A stretch of DNA of 42,754 nucleotides from Planctomycetota bacterium (GCA_027021385.1 JALUUL010000045.1:1-42754); one strand, 5' to 3'. Counted from the first letter of the stretch, positions 16,588-25,695 are shown. Notes: generated from the sequence alone by a model not told the origin. Translations and numbers: made by a program.

Positions 16588-18177
16588 ATGATTTCGACCA
16601 ATCCGATTCCGAGACCGGATGAGATCCGGAGAGCCCTGGACGGTTTCGTCATCGGACAGCGGAAGGCGAAACGGGCGATCGCCTCCGCCTTCTACGATCA
16701 CATGTTGAAGAACGTGCTCCGGGAGGAAGGGGGCTTCCCGAGGCGGCCGCACAGCGAGCACGTCCTCCTCCTCGGAAAGACCGGGGTCGGCAAGACGACC
16801 CTCGTCAGAGTGCTCGGGGACCTCTTCGACATCCCGGTCCTCTTCGCCGATGCGACGCGCTTCTCCCAGGTCGGCTACGTCGGGGACCAGGTCGTCAACC
16901 TCCTCTTCGACCTGCGAAGGATGATTCCGAAGGGGAAACCCTATGTCGGCATCATCTTCCTCGACGAGTTCGACAAGCTGCGGCGCTCTCCCCGGCGGGA
17001 CGACATCGACGTTTCGGGGCTCGGGGTCCAGCGCGAACTCCTGACCCTCCTCGGCGGGGGGAGGATGAAGGTGCGCAACCGCCAGGGAGAGGAATGCGAA
17101 GTCGACACCACCGGCGTGCTCTTCCTCGGATGCGGAGCCTTCGAGGATCTCGATGAGGTGCGGCGCGAACGGATGTCGGCGAAGGGGCTCGGCTTCGGAG
17201 CGGAGAAGGACCGGGACGAGAGCCTGCCCCCCGTCGGTCCCGAGGACCTGATCCGTTACGGCTTCCTTCCCGAACTCATCGGGCGCTTCGGCCGCATCGT
17301 CGAACTCGATCCTCTCGGAGAGGAGGACCTCGCGCGTATCCTCGAGCACTCCGATCTCTCGGTCCTGCGCGAACAGCGGGAGTTCTTCGCGGCGCACGGG
17401 ATCGCGCTGGAGGTCGAGAAGGGGGCGGTCTCGGAGATCGCGCGGCAGGCGGCCCGCTTGGGAGTCGGGGCGCGGGGGCTCGAGCAGGTCGTCCTGGCCA
17501 GGCTGGAGCCCTTGCGTTTCCTGCTCCCCCGCCAGGCCGAACGGGGGATTCGCAGTTGCAGGGTCGATCGGGCCTTCTTCCGGGGGGAGGGGAGCGCCCG
17601 CTGGGGCCGGGAGTGCGCGGAGGGGGGCGCGGGCTATCCCTCGCTGAACCTGTTGCGGCGGAAGGCGCTCCAGGGCTTCGAGCCCGCGCTGCTCTGGAAG
17701 GAGAAGCGACTCCATCGCTGGACCGCCGGAGGGCGGGGCGGGGGCCGGGACCGGAGGATGCTGGAGTCCCTGAAGAAGAAGGTCGGATTCGAGGAGTGTC
17801 CGGCAGAGGTCCGGGAATGGTGGACCGGGCAGGAGATGCGGAACGGAAAACGGCGGTTCCGCCTGATCCGGGTGCTGCGTGAACTCCTGGACCTTCGGGT
17901 CGACCTCCCGGCTCTGGCCTCGTGCCGAGAGGAGACCGGGAGTTCCGATCCCGAGGTCAATCTCTCGTATCTCCGCTACCGCATTGCCCTGATCCGCGCC
18001 CATGGGCGAGAGGGAGTCGACGTCTTCCTCGAACGGTCGCGCCGGCGGGCCTCGCAGATGCGCCTCTGGCCCGGGAAAGGAGAGGCTGGAGGGGCGCGCT
18101 CGCGGGGCGGGGGCGGCGAGGAGCCGGAAGGTGGGCCGGGAGAGGAGTCGGGGGGCGGCGGGGAGACCCCGTTCTGA
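16588..18177 (+). CDS. ClpX-like AAA+ unfoldase without zinc-binding domain and with a C-terminal extension
   Basis: ClpX is the hexameric unfoldase that feeds ClpP. The 529-residue product starts at ATG 16588 after GGAGGAGG. Residues 10-330 follow the ClpX AAA+ core: Walker A GKTGVGKTT (63-71), pore loop GYVG (96-99), Walker B IIFLDEFDK (122-130), a sensor-1 stretch GVLFLGCGAF, an LGF tripeptide (201-203) at the place of the ClpP-docking IGF loop, RYGFLPELIGRFGRI, and sensor 2 GARGLE. The N-terminal four-cysteine zinc domain is absent. Residues 330-490 form an Arg/Trp/Glu-rich extension of unknown fold, and the last 40 are Gly/Glu-rich and probably disordered. It may be a specialised unfoldase with or without ClpP; a second, canonical clpX elsewhere is likely. 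Confidence 0.85.
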   Translation: MISTNPIPRPDEIRRALDGFVIGQRKAKRAIASAFYDHMLKNVLREEGGFPRRPHSEHVLLLGKTGVGKTTLVRVLGDLFDIPVLFADATRFSQVGYVGDQVVNLLFDLRRMIPKGKPYVGIIFLDEFDKLRRSPRRDDIDVSGLGVQRELLTLLGGGRMKVRNRQGEECEVDTTGVLFLGCGAFEDLDEVRRERMSAKGLGFGAEKDRDESLPPVGPEDLIRYGFLPELIGRFGRIVELDPLGEEDLARILEHSDLSVLREQREFFAAHGIALEVEKGAVSEIARQAARLGVGARGLEQVVLARLEPLRFLLPRQAERGIRSCRVDRAFFRGEGSARWGRECAEGGAGYPSLNLLRRKALQGFEPALLWKEKRLHRWTAGGRGGGRDRRMLESLKKKVGFEECPAEVREWWTGQEMRNGKRRFRLIRVLRELLDLRVDLPALASCREETGSSDPEVNLSYLRYRIALIRAHGREGVDVFLERSRRRASQMRLWPGKGEAGGARSRGGGGEEPEGGPGEESGGGGETPF

Positions 18178-18206
18178 AGACGCTTCTTCGAAAGCGACGG
18201 GAGCGC

Positions 18207-18283
18207 TGGTAGCGGGGGACGGACTCGAACCGTCGACCTCAGGGTTATGAATCCTGCGCTCTCACCAACTGAGCTACCCCGCC
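18207..18283 (-). tRNA. tRNA-Met (CAU)
   Basis: The minus strand folds as a full cloverleaf of 77 bases with encoded CCA: acceptor GGCGGGG/CCCCGCT (first pair G-T), D stem GCTC/GAGC, anticodon stem CAGGA/CCCTG around loop TTCATAA, five-base variable loop AGGTC, T stem GACGG/CCGTC with loop TTCGAGT, and discriminator A. The anticodon is CAT. The 31-39 pair is an A-C mismatch. A paired first position argues against initiator tRNA, so elongator Met is most likely; an isoleucine tRNA with lysidine at C34 cannot be excluded. It lies 29 bp after the clpX-like gene, on the opposite strand. Confidence 0.95.
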
Positions 18284-18320
18284 CGGGGACCCCCGGGAGG
18301 CCGGGGGCGAAGGGGGGGAG

Positions 18321-18349
18321 AACGTAGCGAGCGAGCCGGAGTCGGGCAA
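18321..18349 (-). promoter_or_regulatory. Possible promoter of the tRNA-Met gene
   Basis: Minus strand TTGCCC (18349-18344) and TACGTT (18326-18321) are 17 bases apart and about 38 bases upstream of the mature 5' end. The boxes match consensus at four and three of six positions, so this is only suggestive, though position and spacing fit a tRNA gene. Confidence 0.3.
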
Positions 18350-18440
18350 GGGAAGCCGGAAGGACGCGGAGGGAGGCCCCGGGGGCGGGCGGATCCCCGC
18401 GCCCGCTCCCTCCCCGCGGCGGGCCGTCCGACCCCTCCCT

Positions 18441-19832
18441 TCAATCGAGACGGAGGCGGAGCCATCTCCCCCGGCGGAGAATCCACCACGAGGTCAGGGC
18501 CTTCCCGTAGGTGCTGAGGTTGATCGCCCACCAGATGCCGACGAGTCCGAAGCGCTCCGGAGCCCCGAGCCAGAGGGAAAGGGGGATGCGGGAGAGGTTC
18601 CAGAACCCGGTCGAGATCGAGGGCGGGAGGCTGTGGCCCGCGGCGGAGACCGTCTGGTCGTAGACGCCCTGGATGCCGACCGCGAACTGGCTGAGCGCGA
18701 GGATCCGGAGGTAGACGACGACCTCGCGCTGCACGGCGTCGTCGGGGGCGATCAGGGCCGCGAGGGGGCCGGGGAGGACCAGGAAAACCAGGGTCAAGGG
18801 CAGGGTCAGGAGGAGGACGATGCCTCCCGCGCGCCGGGCCAGCGCCTGGGCCAGGTCGGGCCGCCCCGCGCCCAGGTAGCGGCCCGCGAGGCTTCCGGTC
18901 GCCATTCCGAGCCCCCAGATCAGGCAGAACGCGAGGCCCTCGATGCGGAAGCCGTTTCCGAAGGCGGCCCGACCCAGCGCCCCGAACGGGGGGAAGACGA
19001 GGTTCCACATGACGAGGTAGACGCCCGAGTAGAGCGCGATCCCGACCGTCGCCGGACTTCCGATCTTGAGGATCAGGAGGCTGCGCCGGCGGGCGCTGCG
19101 GGGGTCGGGGTCGCCCTGCGCGGGCAGGCGGCGGTGCAGGAGGAGGAGACCGAGACTCGTCGACAGGACCCGGGAGAAGATCGAGGCCCAGGCGGCGCCC
19201 GCGACCCCGAGAGCCGGCAGGGGGCCCGGACCGAAGATCAGGAGGGGGTTCAGGATGGTGTTCGCGGAGACCGCGAGGAGCTGGAGCTTCAGGGGGGTCT
19301 TGCTGTCCTTCCGGGCGAGGAAGCAGTTGTCGACGACCGGGGCGAGGCAGAGGAAGAAGGCCCCGTAGAACAGAGGGCGCATGTAGTCCCCGAGCGCCGT
19401 CCGCTCGATCTCGAGGGCCTGGAGGTCGACCCCGTCCCGCACGGGGAGGATCCAGGCGACCCATGCGCCGAGGAACCCGAGCCCGAGCAGGGCGACGACG
19501 AGGGCGGCTCCGGCGGAGAGCCCGAGGGCCAGGCGGAGGACCTGCCGCGCGCGGAAGGGATGCCCGGCCCCGTGCGCCCGGGAGGCCAGGGCGAGGACGC
19601 CGAGCGCCACGCCCTCGTAGATCGCGAAACAGAGGATCGAGACCATCGAGGCGTCGGCGACCGCGGCCTGCGACTCACGCCCCAGGAACTTGACCCAGAA
19701 CTGGTCGTTGAAGCCGTAGACGTTGTTGAGCAGCAGGGTCATGGCCCCGGGCCAGGCCAGGTGCAGGAGTTCGCGGGTCAACTCCCCGCTGGTCGCGGGC
19801 AAGCGGTCCTCCTGGATCGTCGCTGCCGCCAT
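18441..19832 (-). CDS. MATE-family efflux transporter
   Basis: A 463-residue polytopic membrane protein with about twelve hydrophobic spans in two halves, as in multidrug and toxic compound extrusion transporters that exchange Na+ or H+ for cationic compounds. Family-like stretches are ELLHLAWPGAMTLLLNNVYG at the start, DQFWVKFLGRESQAAVADAS, NTILNPLLIFG, GVAGAAWASIFSR in the first half and AIGFGMATG-like LIWGLGMATGSLAGRYLGAG in the second, plus GVYDQTVSAAGHSLPPSIST near the end. The substrate cannot be inferred. It starts 42 bp after the stop of the membrane-anchored beta protein gene on the same strand, so the two may be co-transcribed. Confidence 0.88.
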   Translation of the reverse strand: MAAATIQEDRLPATSGELTRELLHLAWPGAMTLLLNNVYGFNDQFWVKFLGRESQAAVADASMVSILCFAIYEGVALGVLALASRAHGAGHPFRARQVLRLALGLSAGAALVVALLGLGFLGAWVAWILPVRDGVDLQALEIERTALGDYMRPLFYGAFFLCLAPVVDNCFLARKDSKTPLKLQLLAVSANTILNPLLIFGPGPLPALGVAGAAWASIFSRVLSTSLGLLLLHRRLPAQGDPDPRSARRRSLLILKIGSPATVGIALYSGVYLVMWNLVFPPFGALGRAAFGNGFRIEGLAFCLIWGLGMATGSLAGRYLGAGRPDLAQALARRAGGIVLLLTLPLTLVFLVLPGPLAALIAPDDAVQREVVVYLRILALSQFAVGIQGVYDQTVSAAGHSLPPSISTGFWNLSRIPLSLWLGAPERFGLVGIWWAINLSTYGKALTSWWILRRGRWLRLRLD

Positions 19833-19874
19833 GCTCTGCTTCCGCCGGGTCTACCGATGAAGGAAGACGGGGGA

Positions 19875-20978
19875 TCAGCGCCAGCGAAGGATGATCGGCA
19901 CTTCCTTTCGCCCGTCTTTTCCGACGGTAACCTCCTGGAAGCCCCGATCGAATCCCTTCTTCGTGAAGTGGACGAAATACCGTCCCTCCTTGAGATGCGC
20001 GAAGCGGGCCCGGCCGAGGCGGTCGGAACGGAGGACGTATTTCCGGTAGACGCGGCTGTCGCGCGCGATGGCCTGCACCTCGACCCCCTCGAGCGGTACG
20101 CCTCCGGGGTTTGTGATCCGGAAGCCGATCGAGGCCCCGCGCGGAACCTCGATCGGGAAGAACGGTTCGCCGCGGTCGGGGATCGAAAGGGTGCGCGGAG
20201 GAACCGCCGGGGCGGAAGGGTCGCCGAGGATCAACTCGTAGGCTCCGCTGCGGACCTTCTGGAAGAGGCAGTGTCCGAGCAGGTCGGTCGCGCCGCGGAG
20301 GGAGGCGCGGCCCCGGGGGCTCCCCTTCGGGCGGAGGAGGATCGGGAGTTCGGCGATCGGCATCCTCTCCTGGTCCTTGATGACGAGAGAGACGGGAACC
20401 GGAGGCCGGAGTTCGAGGAGGACGCGGGCCTTCGGGTGCTCGGCGTCGAGGGAGACGAGCTGCGAGGAGCCGTTGTAGTCTCCGGCGAGAACCTGGACCT
20501 TCCAGCCGTAGGGGGAGAACGGCAGATCGGGCACGCGGAAGCGGGCCATCGCGGCCCCGCTCTCGATCGGGAAGCTGTAGATGCCGCGCTTCCATCTAGG
20601 CTCGCCGTCCCCGGCCTCCTCGTTGACCGCCTCCTCGACGAGGATCGCGAAGGTCTCGAGATCCGCCGCCTCCGGGATCTTGACCATGCCCTCGAGGACT
20701 CCGGTCCGGGCCCGTTCGCCCTCGACCCGCGCGACGGCCTCGACCGGGGCCGTTTCCTCTCCGCCGGAGGGCGCGACCGCGTCGAGGGGATCCCCGCCGG
20801 CTTCGGAGGGGGCGTCCGAGGCGGCGAGGAGCGGGGCGGGATCCTCGCCGCGTTCGGCGCCGGCCGCCTCGCCCTGCAGCATCGGCAGGCCGAGGATCAG
20901 AGCCATCACGCCGAGCAATCCGAAGAGGATCGTCGAACGGGCGGCACCGGGTTCTCGGACTCGGGAGACTTCGGACAT
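19875..20978 (-). CDS. Membrane-anchored protein with carboxypeptidase-regulatory-like beta domains
   Basis: The 367-residue product has a short basic N-terminus, then one hydrophobic segment (STILFGLLGVMALILGLPML, about residues 15-34) that should act as an anchor or uncleaved signal. An acidic Ala/Glu/Pro linker runs to about residue 100. The rest is beta-rich: VPVSLVIKDQERMPIAELPI, ASLRGATDLLGHCLFQKVRS, GIGFRITNPGGVPLEGVEVQ-type strands and a final RLGRARFAHLKEGRYFVHFT, a pattern typical of transthyretin-like carboxypeptidase regulatory domains in which plug-like strands are followed by a T/S-D-x-x-G-x-A/F turn. No enzyme motif is seen. The start is ATG 20978. It lies upstream of the MATE gene and divergent from the exported protein gene at 21255. 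Confidence 0.75.
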   Translation of the reverse strand: MSEVSRVREPGAARSTILFGLLGVMALILGLPMLQGEAAGAERGEDPAPLLAASDAPSEAGGDPLDAVAPSGGEETAPVEAVARVEGERARTGVLEGMVKIPEAADLETFAILVEEAVNEEAGDGEPRWKRGIYSFPIESGAAMARFRVPDLPFSPYGWKVQVLAGDYNGSSQLVSLDAEHPKARVLLELRPPVPVSLVIKDQERMPIAELPILLRPKGSPRGRASLRGATDLLGHCLFQKVRSGAYELILGDPSAPAVPPRTLSIPDRGEPFFPIEVPRGASIGFRITNPGGVPLEGVEVQAIARDSRVYRKYVLRSDRLGRARFAHLKEGRYFVHFTKKGFDRGFQEVTVGKDGRKEVPIILRWR

Positions 20979-21254
20979 TCGGGGCGGATGGTTTCGAGGG
21001 CTGGGTGTCGTTCCGGGGGGTTCCCGTCCCTCCATAGTACACCACCGGGCGGGAAGGAACCGGTTCGCGGCGCGATCCCGCTGGCGCGGGGGCTTCGCGG
21101 CCCCCGGGGCGGGAGCTGCGCCCCGGATTCCGGGACCCGTCCGGGACGGGCGGTCTTCCCGGCTCCGGGCGAACGCGGGAAGGGGCGATTTTGCGACAAT
21201 CTTCCCCGAGCTTCCGCGCAGGGTGGGGCTTCCCGATTCCCCGGAGGATTTCCG

Positions 21255-23069
21255 ATGCACGGCAACGACGTTCTTTCCGTCCCCTTTCCCCCGTCCCGCT
21301 GCGGAGCGCTCGGGCTTTTCCTCGCCCTCGGCCTTCCGGCGCTCTCCGCGCAGGAGGAGCCCGCCTTCCCCCGGCGACTCGTCGATCTCGCTCCCGAGGG
21401 AACGGCGGCCTGGTTCGAATGGGGAGGCTGCGACCTCGATGTCGCCTCTCTCCACGAGCGCCTCGAGCGGGAGGCGGAGCGGAGCAGCCTCCTTCCACGC
21501 CTGCTGCGCAGCTCCGAACTCCGGCGGATCCGGGGCATGCTCCGCCTGACCCGAGGCCTCGAACGGAACGGTCTCGTCGCGGGCTTCGAAGACCTGCTCG
21601 CCGGGAGGCTCGTCTTCGGCCTGCGCAAGGAGGGACGGAGAGTCCGGGCCTTCGCGCTCGCGAAGCTCAGGGCCCCGTCCGAGGCCGGGTCCCTGCAACG
21701 GCGCCTGCGGGCTCTCGGCCTCGAGGTCGACCGGCGCGGGCCCTACCTCGCGCTGGCCGGGGACGGCCGGACCCGGGAGGCGATCGGGCGGGCCTGGGAG
21801 CGGGCGGCGCGGGGGGAGGGGCCGCCCGCCTTCGTCACGGACCTGCCCGCGCGGAGCCTGCTTCGGTTCCGGATCGATCTGCAGGAGCTGCGAAGGACGC
21901 GGTTTCCCCTGCTCGGCGACCGCAGTCCGGTTCCAGCCTTTCCCGCCTTCCTCGGCTGGCCGCTCCTCCTCTCGCTCTCCCGGGGGGAGACGGTCGAGGG
22001 GGGCGTGGCCGTCGCGGCCGACGGCGGCCTGGTCCTGGAAGTCGCCGCGAAGCTCGGAGGGATCGAGGAATCCCTGCGGATTCCGCTGGCCCCCCTGCCG
22101 GCGGCGGGGGGGCGGGATTCCCTCCGGGAGGGCGGGAAAGTCCTGCCCCGCCTCGAGGGGACGATCTGCCGCTGGAGGCTCGGCCGGGATCTCGCGGCCT
22201 TTCTCGAGGGCCGCGCCCGCCTGCTCGGCCCCCGGGCCCGGCGGCAGACGGAGTCCTTCCTCCAGTCTCTCGACTTCGCGCTGCGCGGGCCGCGCGGCGG
22301 CTCCTCCCTGTTGCAGGCCCTGGCCCCCGGACTCTCGGGCCTGCTCGTCCTGAGCACCGAGGAGGATCGCAGGAACCGGCCGGTGCGGCTCCTCGATCCG
22401 CCGGTCCTCGTGCTCGGTTTTCCGCTCCGAGAATCCGGGCCGGTCCGGAGGGTCGAGAGCGCGCTCGGGGTCCTCCTCGCGGTTTCGAACCGCGACCGGA
22501 TGCGGCGGGGTCGCCTTCCTCGCAGGGTTCGGACGGAGACGAGGGACGGAATCCGACTCTCGGCCGCGAAACTCGTGACCCCAAAAGACGGACGCCCCTG
22601 GCCGCTCGAGGCGGTCGTGACCCCGACCCTGGCCCATGGGGCTTCCTGGCTCCTGGTCGGCAGCGAGGACGGGCCCTGCCGACGCATCCTCTTCCGCGAG
22701 AGGCGCCAGGACCGTCGAAGCGCGGGTCGGAACACTGGGGGGGACCGCGCCGGCGGGCGCCGGAGGGGCGGCGCGGAGGAATCCGGACTGCTCGATCTCC
22801 TCGAGTTCGACTTCGCGGCGGCGGCCGAAGCCCTCCGGCGGAACCGAAAGCTGCTCGCGAGCCGGCTCCTCGTCGAGAGGGGCACGGATCCGGAGCGGGG
22901 GATGGCGCTGCTCGAGACGATCGCGCAGTTCGTGGAGCGCATGGGCCGTGTCCGCTTCACCGATGGGATCGGAGAGGGGAAGGTCTGGATGCGGATCCGG
23001 TGGACCCCCGCTCCGGCGGCCGACCGGAATCCCGGGGAGGCAGGCGGACGAGGGGGAAGGGAGCGATGA
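21255..23069 (+). CDS. Exported protein of unknown function, DUF3352-like
   Basis: The 604-residue product begins with a signal peptide (GALGLFLALGLPALSAQEEP, cleavage probably after ALSA about residue 32). The phrase RRLVDLAPEGTAAWFEWGG and the long alternation of helix pairs and strands (GLERNGLVAGFEDLLAGRLV, RLRALGLEVDRRGPYLALAG) recall DUF3352-type exported proteins, which assess secreted-protein quality or unknown roles; this match is by general pattern only. An Arg/Gly-rich disordered insert lies near residues 485-510. CCGGAGGA precedes the ATG at 21255 with a seven-base spacer. Its TGA overlaps the ATG of the DUF1800 gene (ATGA), so the three genes 21255-25695 are probably one operon. 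Confidence 0.7.
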   Translation: MHGNDVLSVPFPPSRCGALGLFLALGLPALSAQEEPAFPRRLVDLAPEGTAAWFEWGGCDLDVASLHERLEREAERSSLLPRLLRSSELRRIRGMLRLTRGLERNGLVAGFEDLLAGRLVFGLRKEGRRVRAFALAKLRAPSEAGSLQRRLRALGLEVDRRGPYLALAGDGRTREAIGRAWERAARGEGPPAFVTDLPARSLLRFRIDLQELRRTRFPLLGDRSPVPAFPAFLGWPLLLSLSRGETVEGGVAVAADGGLVLEVAAKLGGIEESLRIPLAPLPAAGGRDSLREGGKVLPRLEGTICRWRLGRDLAAFLEGRARLLGPRARRQTESFLQSLDFALRGPRGGSSLLQALAPGLSGLLVLSTEEDRRNRPVRLLDPPVLVLGFPLRESGPVRRVESALGVLLAVSNRDRMRRGRLPRRVRTETRDGIRLSAAKLVTPKDGRPWPLEAVVTPTLAHGASWLLVGSEDGPCRRILFRERRQDRRSAGRNTGGDRAGGRRRGGAEESGLLDLLEFDFAAAAEALRRNRKLLASRLLVERGTDPERGMALLETIAQFVERMGRVRFTDGIGEGKVWMRIRWTPAPAADRNPGEAGGRGGRER

Positions 23070-24448
23070 AGGCGCGGTCGGGGCAAGCCACCCTCGGGAA
23101 GGCCCCCGCCTTGGGCGGGAGCCGGACATGGTTGCGTCCGTTCCGGCCGGGGAGGGACGGGGCCTTCGATGAAGCCGCCGTCCTCCACCTGCTGCGGCGC
23201 GCGGCCTTCGGGAATCCCCCCTCCGAGGTCGAACGGATGCTGCGGCTCGGGCCGGAGGGGGCCGCACGCGCGCTGGTCGCGGGAAGCGAACCCGACCGCG
23301 CCGCGCAGAGCCTCGAGGACATGCGGCCCTTCGTGCTCGGCACCGAGTCCGGGCGGGACCTGGCGGCCTTCTGGTTCGCGAGGCTTTGCCGGACGCGGCA
23401 TCCGCTGCGGATGCGGATGACGCTCTTCTGGCACGACCACTTCGCGACCTCGATCCGCAAGGTCCGCAACGCCTGGTGGATGACCGAGCAGTTCGAGACC
23501 TTCGAAGGTCTCGGCCTCGGGCCGTTTCCCGACCTCTGCCGGGCGGTCGTCAAGGGGCCGGCGATGCTGCGCTGGCTCGACGCCCCCTCGAACCGGAAGG
23601 GCCGTCCGAACGAGAACCTGGGTCGCGAACTCCTCGAACTCTTCACTCTCGGGCGGGGGAACTACGGGGAACGGGACGTGAAGGAGGCGGCCCGCGCGCT
23701 GACCGGCTGGACGATCATAAAGGGTCGCTTCCGCTTCGACCGGAGGCGGCACGATCCGGGCGTCAAGGAAGTCTGCGGGAAGCAGGGGAAGTGGGACGGA
23801 GACGCCCTGTGCACCCATCTCTTTTCTCTCGAGAGCTGCGCCCGCTTCCTGGCGGGGAAACTCCTCGAGCACTTCGTCGGACCGCGCTGGCCGGTCGAGG
23901 CCCGCACCGAACTGGCCGAGGTCCTCCGGGAGCGGGGGCTTCATATCGGCGAGGCGCTCGAGGTCCTCCTAGCCTCCCGCCTGTTCCACCGCCCGGAGTT
24001 CCGGGGGGCGAGGCTCAGGGGGCCGATCGAGTGGCAGGCCTGGGTCCTTCGGAGTCTCGGCGCGAGGGCCTCCCCCGCCGCCCTCCACCGGTCTGCGGGG
24101 AGGATGGGGCAGCGCCTCCTCGATCCTCCCGACGTGGCCGGCTGGCCCGAGGGCGAGGCCTGGCTCTCCTCCGCCTCCTGGTTGCAGCGGGCCGACTTCG
24201 CGTTGTGTCTCGGCCGTCCGGGCGGGCCCTTCCATCTCGACCCGCCCCTCGAGGAACTCGTGCCCGACCGGGGACCGGAAGCCGAGTGCGGGTTCCTGAT
24301 CCGCGCGCTCCTTCCCGAAGGTCTCCCGCGGAGGGCCGAGGAGATCCTCAAGGCCCGCGCGCGCGCGGAGGCGCGCCTTCCCCGTCCGGTCCGGCTGGCC
24401 GGGCTCCTCGGCGCCTTGTTGCTCGTCCCCGCCGCCCATCGTTGCTAG
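23066..24448 (+). CDS. DUF1800 family protein
   Basis: This 460-residue protein carries the DUF1800 signature blocks: HLLRRAAFGNPPSEVERMLR near the N-terminus, MTLFWHDHFATSIRKVRNAW, MLRWLDAPSNRKGRPNENLG, RELLELFTLGRGNYGERDVK, EAARALTGWTI and the C-terminal DVAGWPEGEAWLSSASWLQR. DUF1800 proteins are very common in planctomycetes and other environmental bacteria, always next to a DUF1501 gene, and their role is not established. No signal peptide is clear at the N-terminus. The start ATG overlaps the stop of the preceding gene by four bases, and the DUF1501 gene begins 11 bp after its stop. Confidence 0.92.
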   Translation: MKARSGQATLGKAPALGGSRTWLRPFRPGRDGAFDEAAVLHLLRRAAFGNPPSEVERMLRLGPEGAARALVAGSEPDRAAQSLEDMRPFVLGTESGRDLAAFWFARLCRTRHPLRMRMTLFWHDHFATSIRKVRNAWWMTEQFETFEGLGLGPFPDLCRAVVKGPAMLRWLDAPSNRKGRPNENLGRELLELFTLGRGNYGERDVKEAARALTGWTIIKGRFRFDRRRHDPGVKEVCGKQGKWDGDALCTHLFSLESCARFLAGKLLEHFVGPRWPVEARTELAEVLRERGLHIGEALEVLLASRLFHRPEFRGARLRGPIEWQAWVLRSLGARASPAALHRSAGRMGQRLLDPPDVAGWPEGEAWLSSASWLQRADFALCLGRPGGPFHLDPPLEELVPDRGPEAECGFLIRALLPEGLPRRAEEILKARARAEARLPRPVRLAGLLGALLLVPAAHRC

Positions 24449-24459
24449 GAGGTCTTTCG

Positions 24460-25695
24460 ATGTCTTCGTCTTCCACCCGGAAATCCTCTCCCCGCATCTC
24501 GAGGCGGGGGCTCCTCGGGCGGGGCGGAGCCCTGCTCGCCGGCATGCCGCTGCTCCGGTTCGGGTCGGGGTCCCTCGAGGGCGAACGGCTCTTCGTGCTC
24601 GTTGAACTCGTCGGCGGGAACGACGGCCTGAACATGATCGTCCCGTTCGAGGATCCGGCCTACCACGCGGCGCGGCCGAGGCTCCGTGTCCGCGGCGGAG
24701 GCCTCGCGCTCGGGGAGGGCTTCTGTCTCCATCCGCGGATGGAGGCGCTCCTACCGCTCTGGAAGGAGGGGGAGATGGCCGTCCTGCACGGGGTCGGCTA
24801 TCCGCGGCCCGACCGTTCGCATTTCCGCAGCCGGGACGTCTGGCACAGCGGCCGCCCGGATCTCGAGACGCCCTCCCAGGGTTGGCTCGGCCGGGCCGCG
24901 GCCGCGATGCCGAAGGACGGGAGCATGGTCAGGGCGATGGGGCTCGGCGAGGTCGATCTCTCCCTCGTCCTGCGCAGTCCGCGTCTGGCGGTGCCGGCCC
25001 TTCCGGATCTCGAATCCTACATGCTGCACACCGACGGGAGAGCCCGCCGCCGCCGGGACGCGCGCCTGCGCGAACTCGCCGCCCTGCAGGAGACCGCGAG
25101 GGACGACGCAATCGGCCGCCTGCTCGCCCGCTGCGCGAGGGAAGCCCTCGAGGGTTCCGAGCGTCTCCGGGAAGCCGCGGCCTCGTGGCGCCCGAAGGCC
25201 GGGTTTCCGACCCACGCCTTCGGACGGCGCTGCGCACTCGCGAGCCGCGCGCTGACTTCGTCCCTCGTCACCCGCATCGTCCATCTCCGCCACCACGGCT
25301 TCGACACGCATGCCTCCCAGAACCGCACGCACGGGACCCTGCTCGGCGATCTCGCCACGGGTCTTTCGGCCCTCGCCGCCGACCTCCGCGCCCGCGGCCT
25401 CTGGAAACGCTGCCTCGTCCTCTGCTTCTCGGAGTTCGGCCGGCGCCTCGCCGAGAACCGGAGCGGGGGGACCGACCACGGAAAGGCCGGTCCCGTCCTC
25501 GCTCTCGGCGGCTCCCTGAAGGGCGGTTTCCACGGCCGCGCCACCTCCCTCACCGCCCTCGACGACGGCGATCCCTCCTTCACGACCGATTTCCGAAGGG
25601 TCTTCGCCGAGGTCTGCGAACGCTGGCTCTCCGTCCCCTCCCGGCCCGTCTTCCGGGGAAGCTTCCCTCCGCTCAACTTCCTTCCGCGGTCCTGA
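24460..25695 (+). CDS. DUF1501 family protein with twin-arginine signal
   Basis: The 411-residue product begins with a twin-arginine leader (SRRGLLGRGGALLAGMPLLR), indicating folded export by Tat. The DUF1501 body, an alkaline-phosphatase/sulfatase-like fold, shows ERLFVLVELVGGNDGLNMIV, GVGYPRPDRSHFRSRDVWHS, HHGFDTHASQNRTHGTLLGD, LCFSEFGRRLAENRSGGTDH and GKAGPVLALGGSLKGG. Several conserved His/Asp/Glu residues suggest metal binding, but no activity is established for the family. AGGAGG precedes the ATG by seven bases. It is the third gene of the 21255-25695 unit. It ends 63 bp from the convergent NYN gene, a gap with GC-rich dyads but no T-run terminator. Confidence 0.93.
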   Translation: MSSSSTRKSSPRISRRGLLGRGGALLAGMPLLRFGSGSLEGERLFVLVELVGGNDGLNMIVPFEDPAYHAARPRLRVRGGGLALGEGFCLHPRMEALLPLWKEGEMAVLHGVGYPRPDRSHFRSRDVWHSGRPDLETPSQGWLGRAAAAMPKDGSMVRAMGLGEVDLSLVLRSPRLAVPALPDLESYMLHTDGRARRRRDARLRELAALQETARDDAIGRLLARCAREALEGSERLREAAASWRPKAGFPTHAFGRRCALASRALTSSLVTRIVHLRHHGFDTHASQNRTHGTLLGDLATGLSALAADLRARGLWKRCLVLCFSEFGRRLAENRSGGTDHGKAGPVLALGGSLKGGFHGRATSLTALDDGDPSFTTDFRRVFAEVCERWLSVPSRPVFRGSFPPLNFLPRS

